From Anaerolineaceae bacterium UBA1415 (lineage in GTDB: Bacteria > Chloroflexota > Anaerolineae > Anaerolineales > Anaerolineaceae): 64,000 nt of DNA. Where the stretch lies: contig DBPR01000019.1 of assembly GCA_002305635.1 (NCBI GenBank), forward strand, positions 77,039 to 141,038, read 5' to 3'. Positions 17,001 through 25,407 of this stretch are shown here, piece by piece. The position numbers were made by a program, and so were the translations under genes. Position 1 is the stretch's first letter. Each line of letters opens with the position of its first letter. Under the pieces are notes generated by a model. The model saw nothing but the letters and a program-made list of their open reading frames with translations. It made no database searches and was not told the origin of the DNA.

Positions 17001-17831
17001 TTACATGGGGGGTGTGATCATACAAGGCTCAGGCTGGACAGCCTCAAGCTTGTTCCCGCAAAATCCAAACCGTTCCGCCCATGAACCCAGGAATTGATTA
17101 GAATCTTTTGGTTCCCACCAGAAACGAACCGTGCGAGTTGCGGTACGCCATTCGCCAATCACATTATTATTTTCTCCTATTGTGCCCTCAAAAGTATAAG
17201 CAATCCCATCAATAGACGCGTTGCCAAACACATTACCGCCGATCTCTGTCAATACCATGATCGTTTGAACGTATTTTCCGGTCGTACTCTGATGCCAGAT
17301 ATACCAATCCCCGCTCCATATAAACGCCATTGGCGTTTTGGTAGCGGTAGGGCTTGGAGAGAAGGTCGCCGTTGCGGTTGGCGCCGCAGTTTTGCTGGGG
17401 GAGGGCGTCGTTGCTGCCAGGGTTGTGGTTGCAGTGTTGGTCGCCTTGGGTGGGTTGGTCTTTGTGGGGGTTTTGCTCGGAGCCGGGCTTGTTTGCGTGG
17501 CCGTTTCCTGGCTGGCGATCGGGTAAGGACTTTCCGAAACCACTGGCGAAACAAGACGCGTGGCGGTCCTGGTCGCGGTATGGCTTTGGGTAGGCTCAGG
17601 GCCAACTGGTGTTGCCGTTTGCGCCCTGGTTGCTTTTGTAGTCACTGTCGCTGTGCTGACCGGAGTTGAACCATTAGTTGGCACTTGAGTAGCGGGCTGT
17701 TCGCTTTGCCGCGTGTTACTGATCGTCGCGACCGTTTCCCCGCTAAAACTTTCAACACTTTTACGGTCGTCATTACCGCAAGCCGATAAGACGAGCATTA
17801 AGACCAAAAACAGCGGGATCAACTTTTTCAT
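17001..17831 (-). CDS. Thr/Pro-rich lipoprotein with small C-terminal beta domain
   Basis: 276 residues. Signal peptide with lipobox LVLSAC (Cys18), then about 150 residues of low-complexity Thr/Ala/Pro/Ser linker (31-170), then a 105-residue domain rich in Trp and aromatic residues (from FIWSGDWYIWHQ) with hallmarks of a beta-barrel (GEWRTATRTVRFWWEP, GSWAERFG) and two Cys near the end. No family recognised. Predicted surface-exposed on a flexible stalk. Its -10 box (TAAAAT, 17843-17838 minus strand) ends 6 nt before the ATG. Confidence 0.8.
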   Translation of the reverse strand: MKKLIPLFLVLMLVLSACGNDDRKSVESFSGETVATISNTRQSEQPATQVPTNGSTPVSTATVTTKATRAQTATPVGPEPTQSHTATRTATRLVSPVVSESPYPIASQETATQTSPAPSKTPTKTNPPKATNTATTTLAATTPSPSKTAAPTATATFSPSPTATKTPMAFIWSGDWYIWHQSTTGKYVQTIMVLTEIGGNVFGNASIDGIAYTFEGTIGENNNVIGEWRTATRTVRFWWEPKDSNQFLGSWAERFGFCGNKLEAVQPEPCMITPPM

Positions 17832-17837
17832 GCAGCT

Positions 17838-17843
17838 ATTTTA
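17838..17843 (-). promoter_or_regulatory. -10 box of the lipoprotein gene, leaderless arrangement
   Basis: TAAAAT on the minus strand, 6 nt before ATG 17831, no ribosome site. Confidence 0.5.
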
Positions 17844-17937
17844 TCATTCCTTTTAAATATGTTTGCGTTCCAAATTCTTTGTTTTATTCAATCTGAAACT
17901 TTGCCGGTTCCAGGGGCAAAAAACTGTTTCTCTCAGG

Positions 17938-17943
17938 TATAAT
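17938..17943 (+). promoter_or_regulatory. -10 box of miaB-like gene, leaderless arrangement
   Basis: TATAAT ends 8 nt before ATG 17952 with no ribosome site between. Confidence 0.6.
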
Positions 17944-17951
17944 ATCGCCCT

Positions 17952-19262
17952 ATGAAATACTACATCTGGACTGAAGGTTGCCAAATGAATGTGGCGGACA
18001 GCAACCGTCTCGCTCGCGCTTTGGAAAACCTCAACATTTTACCTGCCAATGACCCGGACGAAGCGGGGCTAATCGTCCTGAACACCTGTGTTGTCCGCCA
18101 GAGCGCCGAAGATCGCGCCATCGGGCGGCTCAACTCGCTTTTACCACTCAAAAAAGCCAATCCCGACCTTATCATCGGTCTGATGGGCTGTTTGGTCGGC
18201 ATCAAAGGCAATGCCGCCCTTGAAAAACGCTTCCCCTGGGTGGACGTCTTTGCCGCCCCATCCGACCCGGAGCCTTTTCTGCGCCTTTTGGGCGAACGCC
18301 AGGATCAGCTCAATGCCGAAGCCTGGCGCCGCAGCGCGGACGAGGTTCTGGACGCTGAATTCGGGGTCACCACGGACGCGCAACACACCATCAGCGAAAA
18401 CCTGCCCATCGTTTTGGGCTGTTCGCACGCCTGCGCTTACTGTGTGATCCCCAACCGACGCGGCAAAGAACGCAGCCGCGAATCGCGCAAAATATTGAGC
18501 GAAGCAAGCGTCATGGTTGAGCACGGCGCGAAGGAACTGGTGCTGCTCGGCCAGATCGTTGATCGCTACGGTCTCGATCTGCCTGGTGAAATGCGCCTCC
18601 CTCAACTGCTGCGCGAATTATCAAAAATTGAAGGGCTTGAACGCATCCGCTTCCTTACTTCCCATCCCAACTGGATGACCGACGAACTGATCGACGCGGT
18701 CGCGCAGACACCCAAAGTAATGCCCCATATCGAAGTGCCGGTTCAGGCAGGCGATGACGAGGTCTTGCGGGCCATGCGCCGCGGCTACAGCAATCAGCAA
18801 TATCGCGACCTGGTCGAACGCATTCGCGGGCGAATTCCAGGCGTTTCCATCGGAACAGATATAATCGTCGGTTTCCCTGGCGAGAGCGAAGCCGCATTTG
18901 AGAACACCTATCAACTCCTGAAAGACCTGCGGATCGACGTCGCCCACCTGGCGCGTTATTCCCCTCGACCGAGCACCTATTCCATGAAATTCCTGCCCGA
19001 TGACGTGAGCGAAGAAGAAAAAATGAGGCGCTTCCGCGCTTTGGAAGACCTGCAAAAGGTCGTGGTTGGAGAGATCAACCAGAAATTCCTTGGGCAGCTG
19101 CAACCGGTTTTGTTTGAAAACAGTTTTCGAGGAAAATGGCGTGGGCGCACACCCACCAACCGCCTCGTTTTTGTGGAGAGCGACGAAAATCTCTACGGTC
19201 AAACACGGGATGTGAAGATCACCTGGACCGGGCCCTGGTCGCTGCAAGGCGAACTGGCCTAA
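17952..19262 (+). CDS. miaB: MiaB-family radical SAM methylthiotransferase
   Basis: 436 residues. N-terminal UPF0004 domain with three cluster cysteines (Cys10, Cys46, Cys80), radical SAM domain with CxxxCxxC at Cys157, Cys161 and Cys164 (GCSHACAYC), and a short TRAM domain from about 370. The family inserts sulfur and methylates: MiaB converts i6A37 of tRNA to ms2i6A, RimO modifies ribosomal protein S12, MtaB t6A. Length and the TEGCQMN start favour MiaB, but assignment among the three is not certain. The order and spacing of cysteines are complete. Convergent with the nth gene (9 nt gap). Confidence 0.88.
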   Translation: MKYYIWTEGCQMNVADSNRLARALENLNILPANDPDEAGLIVLNTCVVRQSAEDRAIGRLNSLLPLKKANPDLIIGLMGCLVGIKGNAALEKRFPWVDVFAAPSDPEPFLRLLGERQDQLNAEAWRRSADEVLDAEFGVTTDAQHTISENLPIVLGCSHACAYCVIPNRRGKERSRESRKILSEASVMVEHGAKELVLLGQIVDRYGLDLPGEMRLPQLLRELSKIEGLERIRFLTSHPNWMTDELIDAVAQTPKVMPHIEVPVQAGDDEVLRAMRRGYSNQQYRDLVERIRGRIPGVSIGTDIIVGFPGESEAAFENTYQLLKDLRIDVAHLARYSPRPSTYSMKFLPDDVSEEEKMRRFRALEDLQKVVVGEINQKFLGQLQPVLFENSFRGKWRGRTPTNRLVFVESDENLYGQTRDVKITWTGPWSLQGELA

Positions 19263-19271
19263 GCAATCCCC

Positions 19272-19958
19272 TTATTCCAGAACCTTCTCGGTAAAATCAC
19301 ACAGCTCCAGCACCGGGCAGTGCTGGCATTTTGGTTTGCGTGCCTGGCAGTACGACCTACCCAAACTAATGATATTGAGGTGCAGATCCTTGAAAGTCGT
19401 CGGTTCACCGATCATCTCCAAGTATTGATGCGTTTTTTCCACGTTCAGCTTGGGTGGTCGCAGTCCGATCCTGCCGCTGACGCGATAAATATGGGTATCA
19501 ACCGGAAAAGCAGGCATATCCAACGCGAAGACGAGCACGATCGCCGCTGTTTTGGGGCCCACCCCCTTCAGGCTGACCAGCCAATCACGGGCTTCGTCAA
19601 CGCTTTTCTCTCGGAGCCAGTCCAGGCTGATCTCGCCTCTTTGCTCGCTGATCGCCTGCAGCGCTGATTGAATATTGGGGCCCTTTTGTGCCGCCAGTCC
19701 GGCAATACGAATCACTTCCTGCAATTCCTTCGGGTCGGCATCGCGCACTTCCTCCCAACTCCGATAAGTTTCTTTCAGTTCCCTGAAAGCCTTGTCGCGG
19801 TTGATATCGTTCGTGTTTTGGGAAAGGATCGTGCAGACCAGCTCATCCACCGCCGGGAGATACTCATGCCATTGCGGCTCTCCAAATGCTTCCAGCAGGC
19901 GGGCATGCACTGCGGCTAATTTTTCTGCTCGTCTGCGGTCTTCTTTTTTCAGTTTCAT
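19272..19958 (-). CDS. nth: Endonuclease III (DNA glycosylase/AP lyase)
   Basis: 228 residues from ATG 19958, which lies 1 nt after the stop of the asparaginase gene; codons upstream of it in frame belong to that gene. Base excision repair of oxidised pyrimidines. The helix-hairpin-helix LKGVGPKTA with the catalytic Lys class residue nearby, the catalytic Asp in FPVDTHIYR, and the C-terminal 4Fe-4S motif Cx6Cx2Cx5C (CQARKPKCQHCPVLELC) are all present. Translation is probably coupled to the upstream gene. Confidence 0.93.
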   Translation of the reverse strand: MKLKKEDRRRAEKLAAVHARLLEAFGEPQWHEYLPAVDELVCTILSQNTNDINRDKAFRELKETYRSWEEVRDADPKELQEVIRIAGLAAQKGPNIQSALQAISEQRGEISLDWLREKSVDEARDWLVSLKGVGPKTAAIVLVFALDMPAFPVDTHIYRVSGRIGLRPPKLNVEKTHQYLEMIGEPTTFKDLHLNIISLGRSYCQARKPKCQHCPVLELCDFTEKVLE

Positions 19959-19959
19959 C

Positions 19960-21012
19960 TCACTCAAAAAACTGGATCGGTCTGGCCAGGCGCATCGTGC
20001 CAACTTCAATACCGCGGAAGTTGCGCAAAACCGGCTGATTGAAAGGACCAAACGCCTCGGATTCGACCTGATCGCCAAGGCCAAAAGCCTTCATCAGCTC
20101 AACCACCAGCAGATGCGTGGCGCGTCGCGTCAGGTCGCCATCGGCGATCTTGAAACAGATGCCAATTCCTTTGGATCTGGCAGACACCACGCCGGGTTTG
20201 ATCCCGATCAGTTGGAAACCCTCCGCGCCGCCTTTCGAGACGACCTTCCCTTCCATGACCTGCATCAAGGCGGTATCGACCTGGCCGGGTCCTGCCACCA
20301 TCATTGGGTAAGAAGTCATCGCGTGAGTGATCTTTTCGCAGGAGGTACGGGTGTTTTCGGAAAGGTCTTTCGGGTCAACCAATTTCGCTGCTGCCCAGGC
20401 AAAACTGCTCAGCGGCATCGCGTAAACTGGAGCGGTGCAGCCGTCGATCCCGAAGATCATATCATCGCGATGGAGACCGCACATGCTCGCGACGGTCTGA
20501 CGAATGCTTTGCTGCACCGGATGCACTGGTTCAAGGTAGTTTTCAAGGCTTAGCTCGCGCATTTTCGCGTGCGCCAGCATGCCGGAGTGCTTCCCGGAGC
20601 AATTGTGCCGGTAAGAATTGGGCTCTTCGCCGCGCATGCGCATCGCCAGCGTCGTTTCTTTATCAGTAGGCCAATGCACCCCACATTGCAGATCGGACAA
20701 GCCAATACCGACCTTTTCGTGCAGGCCTTTCAGAACGCGCACGTGCTCATCCGTGCCGGTATGCGAGGCGCAAAGGATCGCCAGTTCTTCATCATTCAGC
20801 CCAAAAAGCTCAACGCCGCCCATTTCCACAAAAGGCAGCGCCTGAAAAGGCTTCATCGAGCTGCGCGGAAAGGTTACCAGATCCGAATTTCCATAAGATG
20901 CCAACAAACGCCCGTCCGAATCAACGATCGCCATGGCACCCAGATGCATGCTTTCAACAATACCACCCCGTGTGGCTTCCACCATCGGTTCATAACCAGC
21001 ACAGACATCCAT
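19960..21012 (-). CDS. Type III L-asparaginase (Rhizobium etli ReAII-like family)
   Basis: 350 residues. It is unlike classical EcAI/EcAII enzymes and matches the family of inducible rhizobial asparaginase (Pfam Asparaginase_II). Visible signature: RSSMKPFQALP with Ser51/Ser52 and Lys54, HNCSGKHSGM with Cys138, and DGCTAP with Cys192, which correspond to the Ser/Lys pairs and zinc-binding cysteines known in ReAV. The product should hydrolyse L-Asn to Asp and ammonia in the cytoplasm. It is 3 nt downstream of the MBL-like gene and 1 nt upstream of nth, so all three form one operon. Confidence 0.87.
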   Translation of the reverse strand: MDVCAGYEPMVEATRGGIVESMHLGAMAIVDSDGRLLASYGNSDLVTFPRSSMKPFQALPFVEMGGVELFGLNDEELAILCASHTGTDEHVRVLKGLHEKVGIGLSDLQCGVHWPTDKETTLAMRMRGEEPNSYRHNCSGKHSGMLAHAKMRELSLENYLEPVHPVQQSIRQTVASMCGLHRDDMIFGIDGCTAPVYAMPLSSFAWAAAKLVDPKDLSENTRTSCEKITHAMTSYPMMVAGPGQVDTALMQVMEGKVVSKGGAEGFQLIGIKPGVVSARSKGIGICFKIADGDLTRRATHLLVVELMKAFGLGDQVESEAFGPFNQPVLRNFRGIEVGTMRLARPIQFFE

Positions 21013-21015
21013 GTT

Positions 21016-21858
21016 TTATCCTCTTTCCCGACAATTTAGTTCGTAATAAGTGGTGATTCCCCAATGCAAGCGATTGTAGAACAGATCGCTGTTAAACAAA
21101 TTCAGCTCAATGATCTTTCCGGAGATGGCAGGGATCCTGGCATACCATTCATCCACCGGCGCTTTCGCCTCGGCCAGTTTCTCAAAGGCTTTGGCAATAT
21201 AGGCGATATGACCCGCCATGGTCTTGACCTGATCCTTATTGACAAGTCCGTTGCGAGCCGAAACGATCTGATAATCCTTGAAACGTTTGGAGCCAAGCTC
21301 TTTCAGGTCCTGCTCCCATCGCTCAAGATTGGCATAAGCCAAAAAAGGCGGCTCGTCAACAAGCACACTGTCGCCAACGAAAACAACCTTCCGCTCAGGA
21401 ATGATCGCCCAGATGCCAGCCAGATTGGAGCCAGGATGGTGTTCCAGCTGGATCTGCAGGTCGCCCAGATGAAGTCCTAAATCCCCGTCAAAATTAATTT
21501 CAGGAGCCTGCATGCGGATGCTGCCGCTATGTGCCTCGTTCCCTTCATGTTGATAAGCCTCTTCAACGGTTTTGACCGAGGCGTATCGGGCGCGCAAAGG
21601 AGTGGTCGTTTCGGAATGTGCCACGATCGTGGTATCGTTGCCCTTGATGCTCAAAAAACGGTCATAATTCGTGTCCAGAACGACCATATAACGTGGTCGT
21701 CCGGTTACAAGACGCGCGGTCGCGCCGCGCCAGGTTCCGGCTCCGTCTGTCCGGATGGGTGAGTCGATCAGTATGGTGCCCGCTTCGTTGTGGATGATCC
21801 CCGCGTACAAACCCAGCGAGTTTTGCTCGATGAAAACGTTGTCAGCAATTTCCTGCAT
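21016..21858 (-). CDS. Metallo-beta-lactamase-fold protein with degenerate metal site
   Basis: 280 residues from ATG 21858, preferred over ATG 21870 because GGAGG lies inside that first codon group, 5 nt before 21858. The MBL fold is recognisable (AGTILIDSPI near the start, HHPGSNLAGI, KVVFVGDSVL), but the hallmark THxHxDH is replaced by DTNYDRFLS, so the first metal-binding cluster is missing. It may use another chemistry or be non-catalytic. It has a strong promoter (21885-21914) and heads the operon with the asparaginase and nth. Confidence 0.75.
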   Translation of the reverse strand: MQEIADNVFIEQNSLGLYAGIIHNEAGTILIDSPIRTDGAGTWRGATARLVTGRPRYMVVLDTNYDRFLSIKGNDTTIVAHSETTTPLRARYASVKTVEEAYQHEGNEAHSGSIRMQAPEINFDGDLGLHLGDLQIQLEHHPGSNLAGIWAIIPERKVVFVGDSVLVDEPPFLAYANLERWEQDLKELGSKRFKDYQIVSARNGLVNKDQVKTMAGHIAYIAKAFEKLAEAKAPVDEWYARIPAISGKIIELNLFNSDLFYNRLHWGITTYYELNCRERG

Positions 21859-21884
21859 GCTTACCTCCATTTCACAATGCGGGA

Positions 21885-21914
21885 ATTATAGCCAATGGAT
21901 GGCTCCAGTGTCAA
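21885..21914 (-). promoter_or_regulatory. Sigma-70-type promoter of MBL-asparaginase-nth operon
   Basis: Minus strand TTGACA (21914-21909), 18 bp spacer, TATAAT (21890-21885). Predicted start gives about a 20 nt leader with GGAGG. Confidence 0.85.
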
Positions 21915-21945
21915 CTTTTGCTTGTTATTTACAAACGTCATTCAC

Positions 21946-22680
21946 CTAAGGCAGACACACTGGTTTCTTGACGTTTTTATCAACCCGATCCGTATTCAGC
22001 TGCATGCCAAAATAGGCGCTCGGATCGATCGTGTTACCGATCTGCAGCTCGTTGAGGTAATGACCTTCTCCATCATCCTTGACGATGGAGATGTGCAGGT
22101 GAATACCGGTCGGCGAGCCGGGGTAGCCGGAATAGTTGCCCTGATAGCCGATCAGATCGCCTTTTTTGACCGGTTTCTCCTGCGTGCCAGCCGGAAAAGC
22201 GTCATCGATCAGCGGGTTTCCATCGACGTCAGCCAGATGGGTCATGTAAACCCAGATCTGACGGTCTGGGTCAAGCGGATCTTTCGGGATGCGAATGATC
22301 ACCGAGGATTTCCAGTCGCTTTCACGGGTCAAAAAGCCGTCATAAGGCGCGTAGATCGGGGTAACCCCAACCGGATTGCCGCCAAAGATATCCAGCCCGG
22401 TATGAAGCTTGAGGGGAGTAAAGGAATCGCCGTAAAAGTAGCCAATGAAGCCGCTGGTAGGCAGGGCAAACGGCGCGTCCGCGCATTGGTGGAGGGCGGG
22501 CAGCTCCCAGTCCCGATGAGCCTCCGGGTCGCGAATGTAGTCGATAACAGCCTTGTTTCGCCCCTCAGACCATGTACGCAGATAGGCAAGTACTTTCTTG
22601 CCAAAAACCAGCCCAAACGCTGTTACAGCTAACAGCACCAGGGCGATCATGCCAAGTAATATTTTTTGTTTGTTGTTCAT
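21946..22680 (-). CDS. Membrane-anchored M23 peptidase
   Basis: 244 residues: one N-terminal transmembrane segment (about 8-30), a spacer, then a LytM/M23 domain. Metal ligands: HTGLD (His and Asp) and HLHI (two His, with the catalytic one). Such enzymes cut peptidoglycan cross-bridges outside the membrane, or act as activators if degenerate; here the ligands look complete. Monocistronic, divergent from era. Confidence 0.87.
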   Translation of the reverse strand: MNNKQKILLGMIALVLLAVTAFGLVFGKKVLAYLRTWSEGRNKAVIDYIRDPEAHRDWELPALHQCADAPFALPTSGFIGYFYGDSFTPLKLHTGLDIFGGNPVGVTPIYAPYDGFLTRESDWKSSVIIRIPKDPLDPDRQIWVYMTHLADVDGNPLIDDAFPAGTQEKPVKKGDLIGYQGNYSGYPGSPTGIHLHISIVKDDGEGHYLNELQIGNTIDPSAYFGMQLNTDRVDKNVKKPVCLP

Positions 22681-23076
22681 GGGCTTGATTCTAATGCAAA
22701 TTCAAACTTCCATTTTTTCAACACTTCTGCTGTTCCTGCCTCTCTTATTGATCATGCAGAGCGGATTCAAAAAACCACTCCAGTTCAGACATTAAAATTA
22801 AAATCAAAGATATCCTAAAACAAGTTCATTGAACAAGGTCAGACCACGCGCCCATAAGCCGAATGAGAAGAAATGACGTTGTTGGTCATAAGAAAAGCTT
22901 GCGCACCACAAAAACCCTCTGAAATGTTTTAGCTGAAGATCATAGGTTTAAAAAAACCCCCCCCTTTAACCATCTAATGCTGCGTACGCCGAACGCAGCA
23001 TTAGTGTTTTAAGGAGGAGAAGAAGAAGAGAAGTCGCCCTTACGACTTTATATTACAATAAACCCTGCAATAATAC
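22681..23076. other. Intergenic region with orphan hairpin
   Basis: About 400 bp between divergent genes. No coding signal. It contains a run of C residues, an isolated 12 bp hairpin (22974-23004) and a purine-rich tract (23010-23034). Confidence 0.5.
22974..23004 (+). terminator. Strong orphan hairpin (terminator-like)
   Basis: CTAATGCTGCGT (22974-22985) pairs perfectly with ACGCAGCATTAG (22993-23004); TGTTTT follows. The neighbouring genes point away from it, so it terminates nothing annotated and could mark the end of a small RNA. Confidence 0.6.
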
Positions 23077-23106
23077 TTGACGTTTAACCTACGATTCCCC
23101 TACGAT
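23077..23106 (+). promoter_or_regulatory. Promoter of era
   Basis: TTGACG (23077-23082), 18 bp spacer, TACGAT (23101-23106); about 30 nt before the start codon. Confidence 0.6.
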
Positions 23107-23140
23107 TTTTTCGTAAGCTTGGGTTTGAAAGGCAGAAATA

Positions 23141-24058
23141 ATGGAAAATACAGAAAATTCATTCAAATCGGGCTTTATCGCCTTGATCGGCAAACCAAAC
23201 GCGGGGAAAAGCAGCCTGCTGAATGCCCTGATCGGGCAGCCCATCGCGGGAGTTTCGTTTCGTCCGCAAACGACACGCAGACGCCAATTGGGGATCCTAA
23301 GCACCGACCGTTATCAGATGATCTTTGTTGATACGCCCGGGCTAAATAACGCCAAAGACAAACTGAGTCTCTTCATTAATAATGAAGTGCGTTTCGCGCT
23401 GGAAGATGCTGACCTGCTGCTTTATATTGCCGATATGAGCGCCCCGGCCGATGAGCTTGATCGCCAGCTGAGCGATGCCCTCAAAGAAAAGCGCACTCAG
23501 GACGAGGTCATATTGGTCTACAACAAAAGTGACCTGAGCGATAAAGGGCAGATCAAACAGGGCTATCAGGCTTTGCTGCCGGAAGCCAAAACGATCGAGA
23601 TCTCGACCCGCAGCGGAAAAGGCTTGCCAAAGTTGCTCGAATTGGTCAAAGAGCGTCTGCCTGAGGGGCCTGAATATTACCCGACCGATCAAATTACCGA
23701 AGATTTTGAGCGGGAAATTGCCGCTGAGATGATCCGCGCGAAAACGATGGAGAATCTGAGCGACGAATTGCCGTACAGCATTGCTGTTCTGGTGAATGAT
23801 TACAAAGAGCGCGAGAATGGCGTAATATACATCCATGGCACCATTTTTGTCGAAAGGGATGCCCAAAAAGCCATCGTCATCGGCAAGAAAGGCATGATGA
23901 TCCGCAAGATCAGCACCGACGCGCGCCTGGCGATCGAGGAAATGACCCAGCAAAAAGTCTTTCTGGATCTGCAGGTCAAGACCCAAAAGGATTGGAAGAA
24001 TGACCCGGCCTTTCTAAGGCTGGTCGGGCTGGCGGGGGCGGGAGACAATGCAAAATAG
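23141..24058 (+). CDS. era: GTPase Era
   Basis: 305 residues. Ras-like GTPase for 30S maturation that binds the 3' end of 16S rRNA. G1 GKPNAGKS, G3 DTPG, G4 NKSD are intact; the C-terminal KH domain carries IVIGKKGMMIRKI. It overlaps the YhhN gene by 11 nt, so the two are translationally linked. Confidence 0.97.
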   Translation: MENTENSFKSGFIALIGKPNAGKSSLLNALIGQPIAGVSFRPQTTRRRQLGILSTDRYQMIFVDTPGLNNAKDKLSLFINNEVRFALEDADLLLYIADMSAPADELDRQLSDALKEKRTQDEVILVYNKSDLSDKGQIKQGYQALLPEAKTIEISTRSGKGLPKLLELVKERLPEGPEYYPTDQITEDFEREIAAEMIRAKTMENLSDELPYSIAVLVNDYKERENGVIYIHGTIFVERDAQKAIVIGKKGMMIRKISTDARLAIEEMTQQKVFLDLQVKTQKDWKNDPAFLRLVGLAGAGDNAK

Positions 24059-24722
24059 CCTGAGCATGATCCTCATCGCTTTGATCGCGATCTCGAGCCT
24101 CATCAATTGGGTGGCAGCCTGGCAGTGGCGGCCAAAACTCTACTATGCCAGCAAGCCTTTCGCCATGATCTTTTTGATCATCTTTTTCGTCTTGCAGGGT
24201 CCGATGACCAGCCAGAAAACACCTTTCCTGATCGGCTTGGTTTTTTCCTTTTTAGGAGATTTGCTCTTGATCCCACGAAGCATGCGCTGGTTTATCGCGG
24301 GGATGTGCGCTTTTTCCATCGCACAACTTTGCTACACGATCGGATTCAATCTGTCGCTGACCAGTGTGCCAGTGTTGGTTCTTTCTGTTTTCGCGCTTGT
24401 GCTGGGGGGAGTGATCATGCATCTGGTAATTGACCATTTCGCCAAAACCGTTGACATTAACAAAAAGGTACTTCCCTTCTTTAAAATCTATGGGGTTCTG
24501 GTGCTGGCCATGGCAATCAGCGCCATTACCAGCATCGCCAGACCAGCCTGGCCCGACCTGGCAGCCGTGATGGCGGGCGTTGGCGCGATGCTCTTCTTCG
24601 TTTCAGATGTCATGATCGGGCTTGACAAGCTTGAAAGACGCCTGCCCAGGTATAAGTTCTGGATCATTATCACCTACCACCTCGCCCAGTTCCTCATCGT
24701 GGGCGCGTTGACCCTGATGTGA
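24048..24722 (+). CDS. YhhN/TMEM86-family membrane protein (lysoplasmalogenase-like)
   Basis: 224 residues with about eight hydrophobic segments. The family motifs are visible: KPFAM in helix 2, GLVFSFLGDLLLI in helix 3, FFVSDVMIGLDKL and TYHLAQFLI near the end, with conserved Asp residues. Characterised members hydrolyse the vinyl-ether bond of lysoplasmalogens; plasmalogens do occur in anaerobes, so that activity is plausible here but not shown. It overlaps era. Confidence 0.85.
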   Translation: MQNSLSMILIALIAISSLINWVAAWQWRPKLYYASKPFAMIFLIIFFVLQGPMTSQKTPFLIGLVFSFLGDLLLIPRSMRWFIAGMCAFSIAQLCYTIGFNLSLTSVPVLVLSVFALVLGGVIMHLVIDHFAKTVDINKKVLPFFKIYGVLVLAMAISAITSIARPAWPDLAAVMAGVGAMLFFVSDVMIGLDKLERRLPRYKFWIIITYHLAQFLIVGALTLM

Positions 24723-24810
24723 ATCAGTGAACCATCCTCCAAAAATGCTACATGCAAGTGATACTTAGCGATATCTAAACAATGATTCGCAAATCGAGTC
24801 GGGCAAGCTT

Positions 24811-25407
24811 CTACAGCAACTTCAGGAAATCAAGCGTCATCATCGCGGTCGCGCCCCAGACCGTCGCACCGTCATAAGGTTTAAAGTACAAAACCTCAAA
24901 TTCTCCCCCCTGGTAATTATGGGCCCGATAGTACCGATTTTTTTCATCCGCCAGCCAGTCGAGCGGGATCGAAAAAACGCGGTCAACTTCATCTGGATTT
25001 ACGGTCAGGTCAGTTGGCCAGTCACAAATCCCGACCACAGGCGTCACGATAAAATTCGTCACCATCTCCATGGCTGCCATTTTTCCCAAAACCCGCACGG
25101 CTTTGGGGTTCAAGCCAATTTCTTCCCAGGATTCCCTTAAGGCTGTTTCGATCAAGTCTTTATCCCCAGGCTCCCAGGAGCCGCCCGGAAATGAGACCTG
25201 TCCGCTGTGGTCGTGCAGCATACTGGAGCGCAGGGTGTAGATCAGCTGCCACTGCCCTTCCCGTCGGATCAGCGGCATCAGCACCGCAGCTGAACGCGGA
25301 CGGTCTTTATCCAAGGGGTTTTTCCTGATCTCCCGATATATTCCAGCCTGGGATCGTCTTTCAAGTCGCTGGGGTAGATCAGCTGGAAGGTCCAGATTCG
25401 AGCTCAA
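24811..25407 (-). CDS. Nudix hydrolase, CoA pyrophosphatase type
   Basis: 198 residues from TTG 25407. This start overlaps the stop of trmI (TTGA) and has GGAG 5 nt upstream; the open frame reaches 25449. The Nudix box is complete (GGSWEPGDKDLIETALRESWEEIG) at about residues 82-105 and is preceded by LRSSMLHDHSGQVSFPGG, the extra signature of enzymes that cleave coenzyme A to 4'-phosphopantetheine and 3',5'-ADP. Last gene of a three-gene operon. Confidence 0.88.
   Translation of the reverse strand: MSSNLDLPADLPQRLERRSQAGIYREIRKNPLDKDRPRSAAVLMPLIRREGQWQLIYTLRSSMLHDHSGQVSFPGGSWEPGDKDLIETALRESWEEIGLNPKAVRVLGKMAAMEMVTNFIVTPVVGICDWPTDLTVNPDEVDRVFSIPLDWLADEKNRYYRAHNYQGGEFEVLYFKPYDGATVWGATAMMTLDFLKLL

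Noticed and set aside
17094..17669. 191-codon frame on the plus strand over the lipoprotein linker
   Set aside because: Arises from the complement of the Thr/Pro-rich repeat codons; Arg/Gly-rich and without motif.
19959..20084. 42-residue N-terminal extension of endonuclease III
   Set aside because: It lies within the asparaginase coding region and has no counterpart in Nth proteins.
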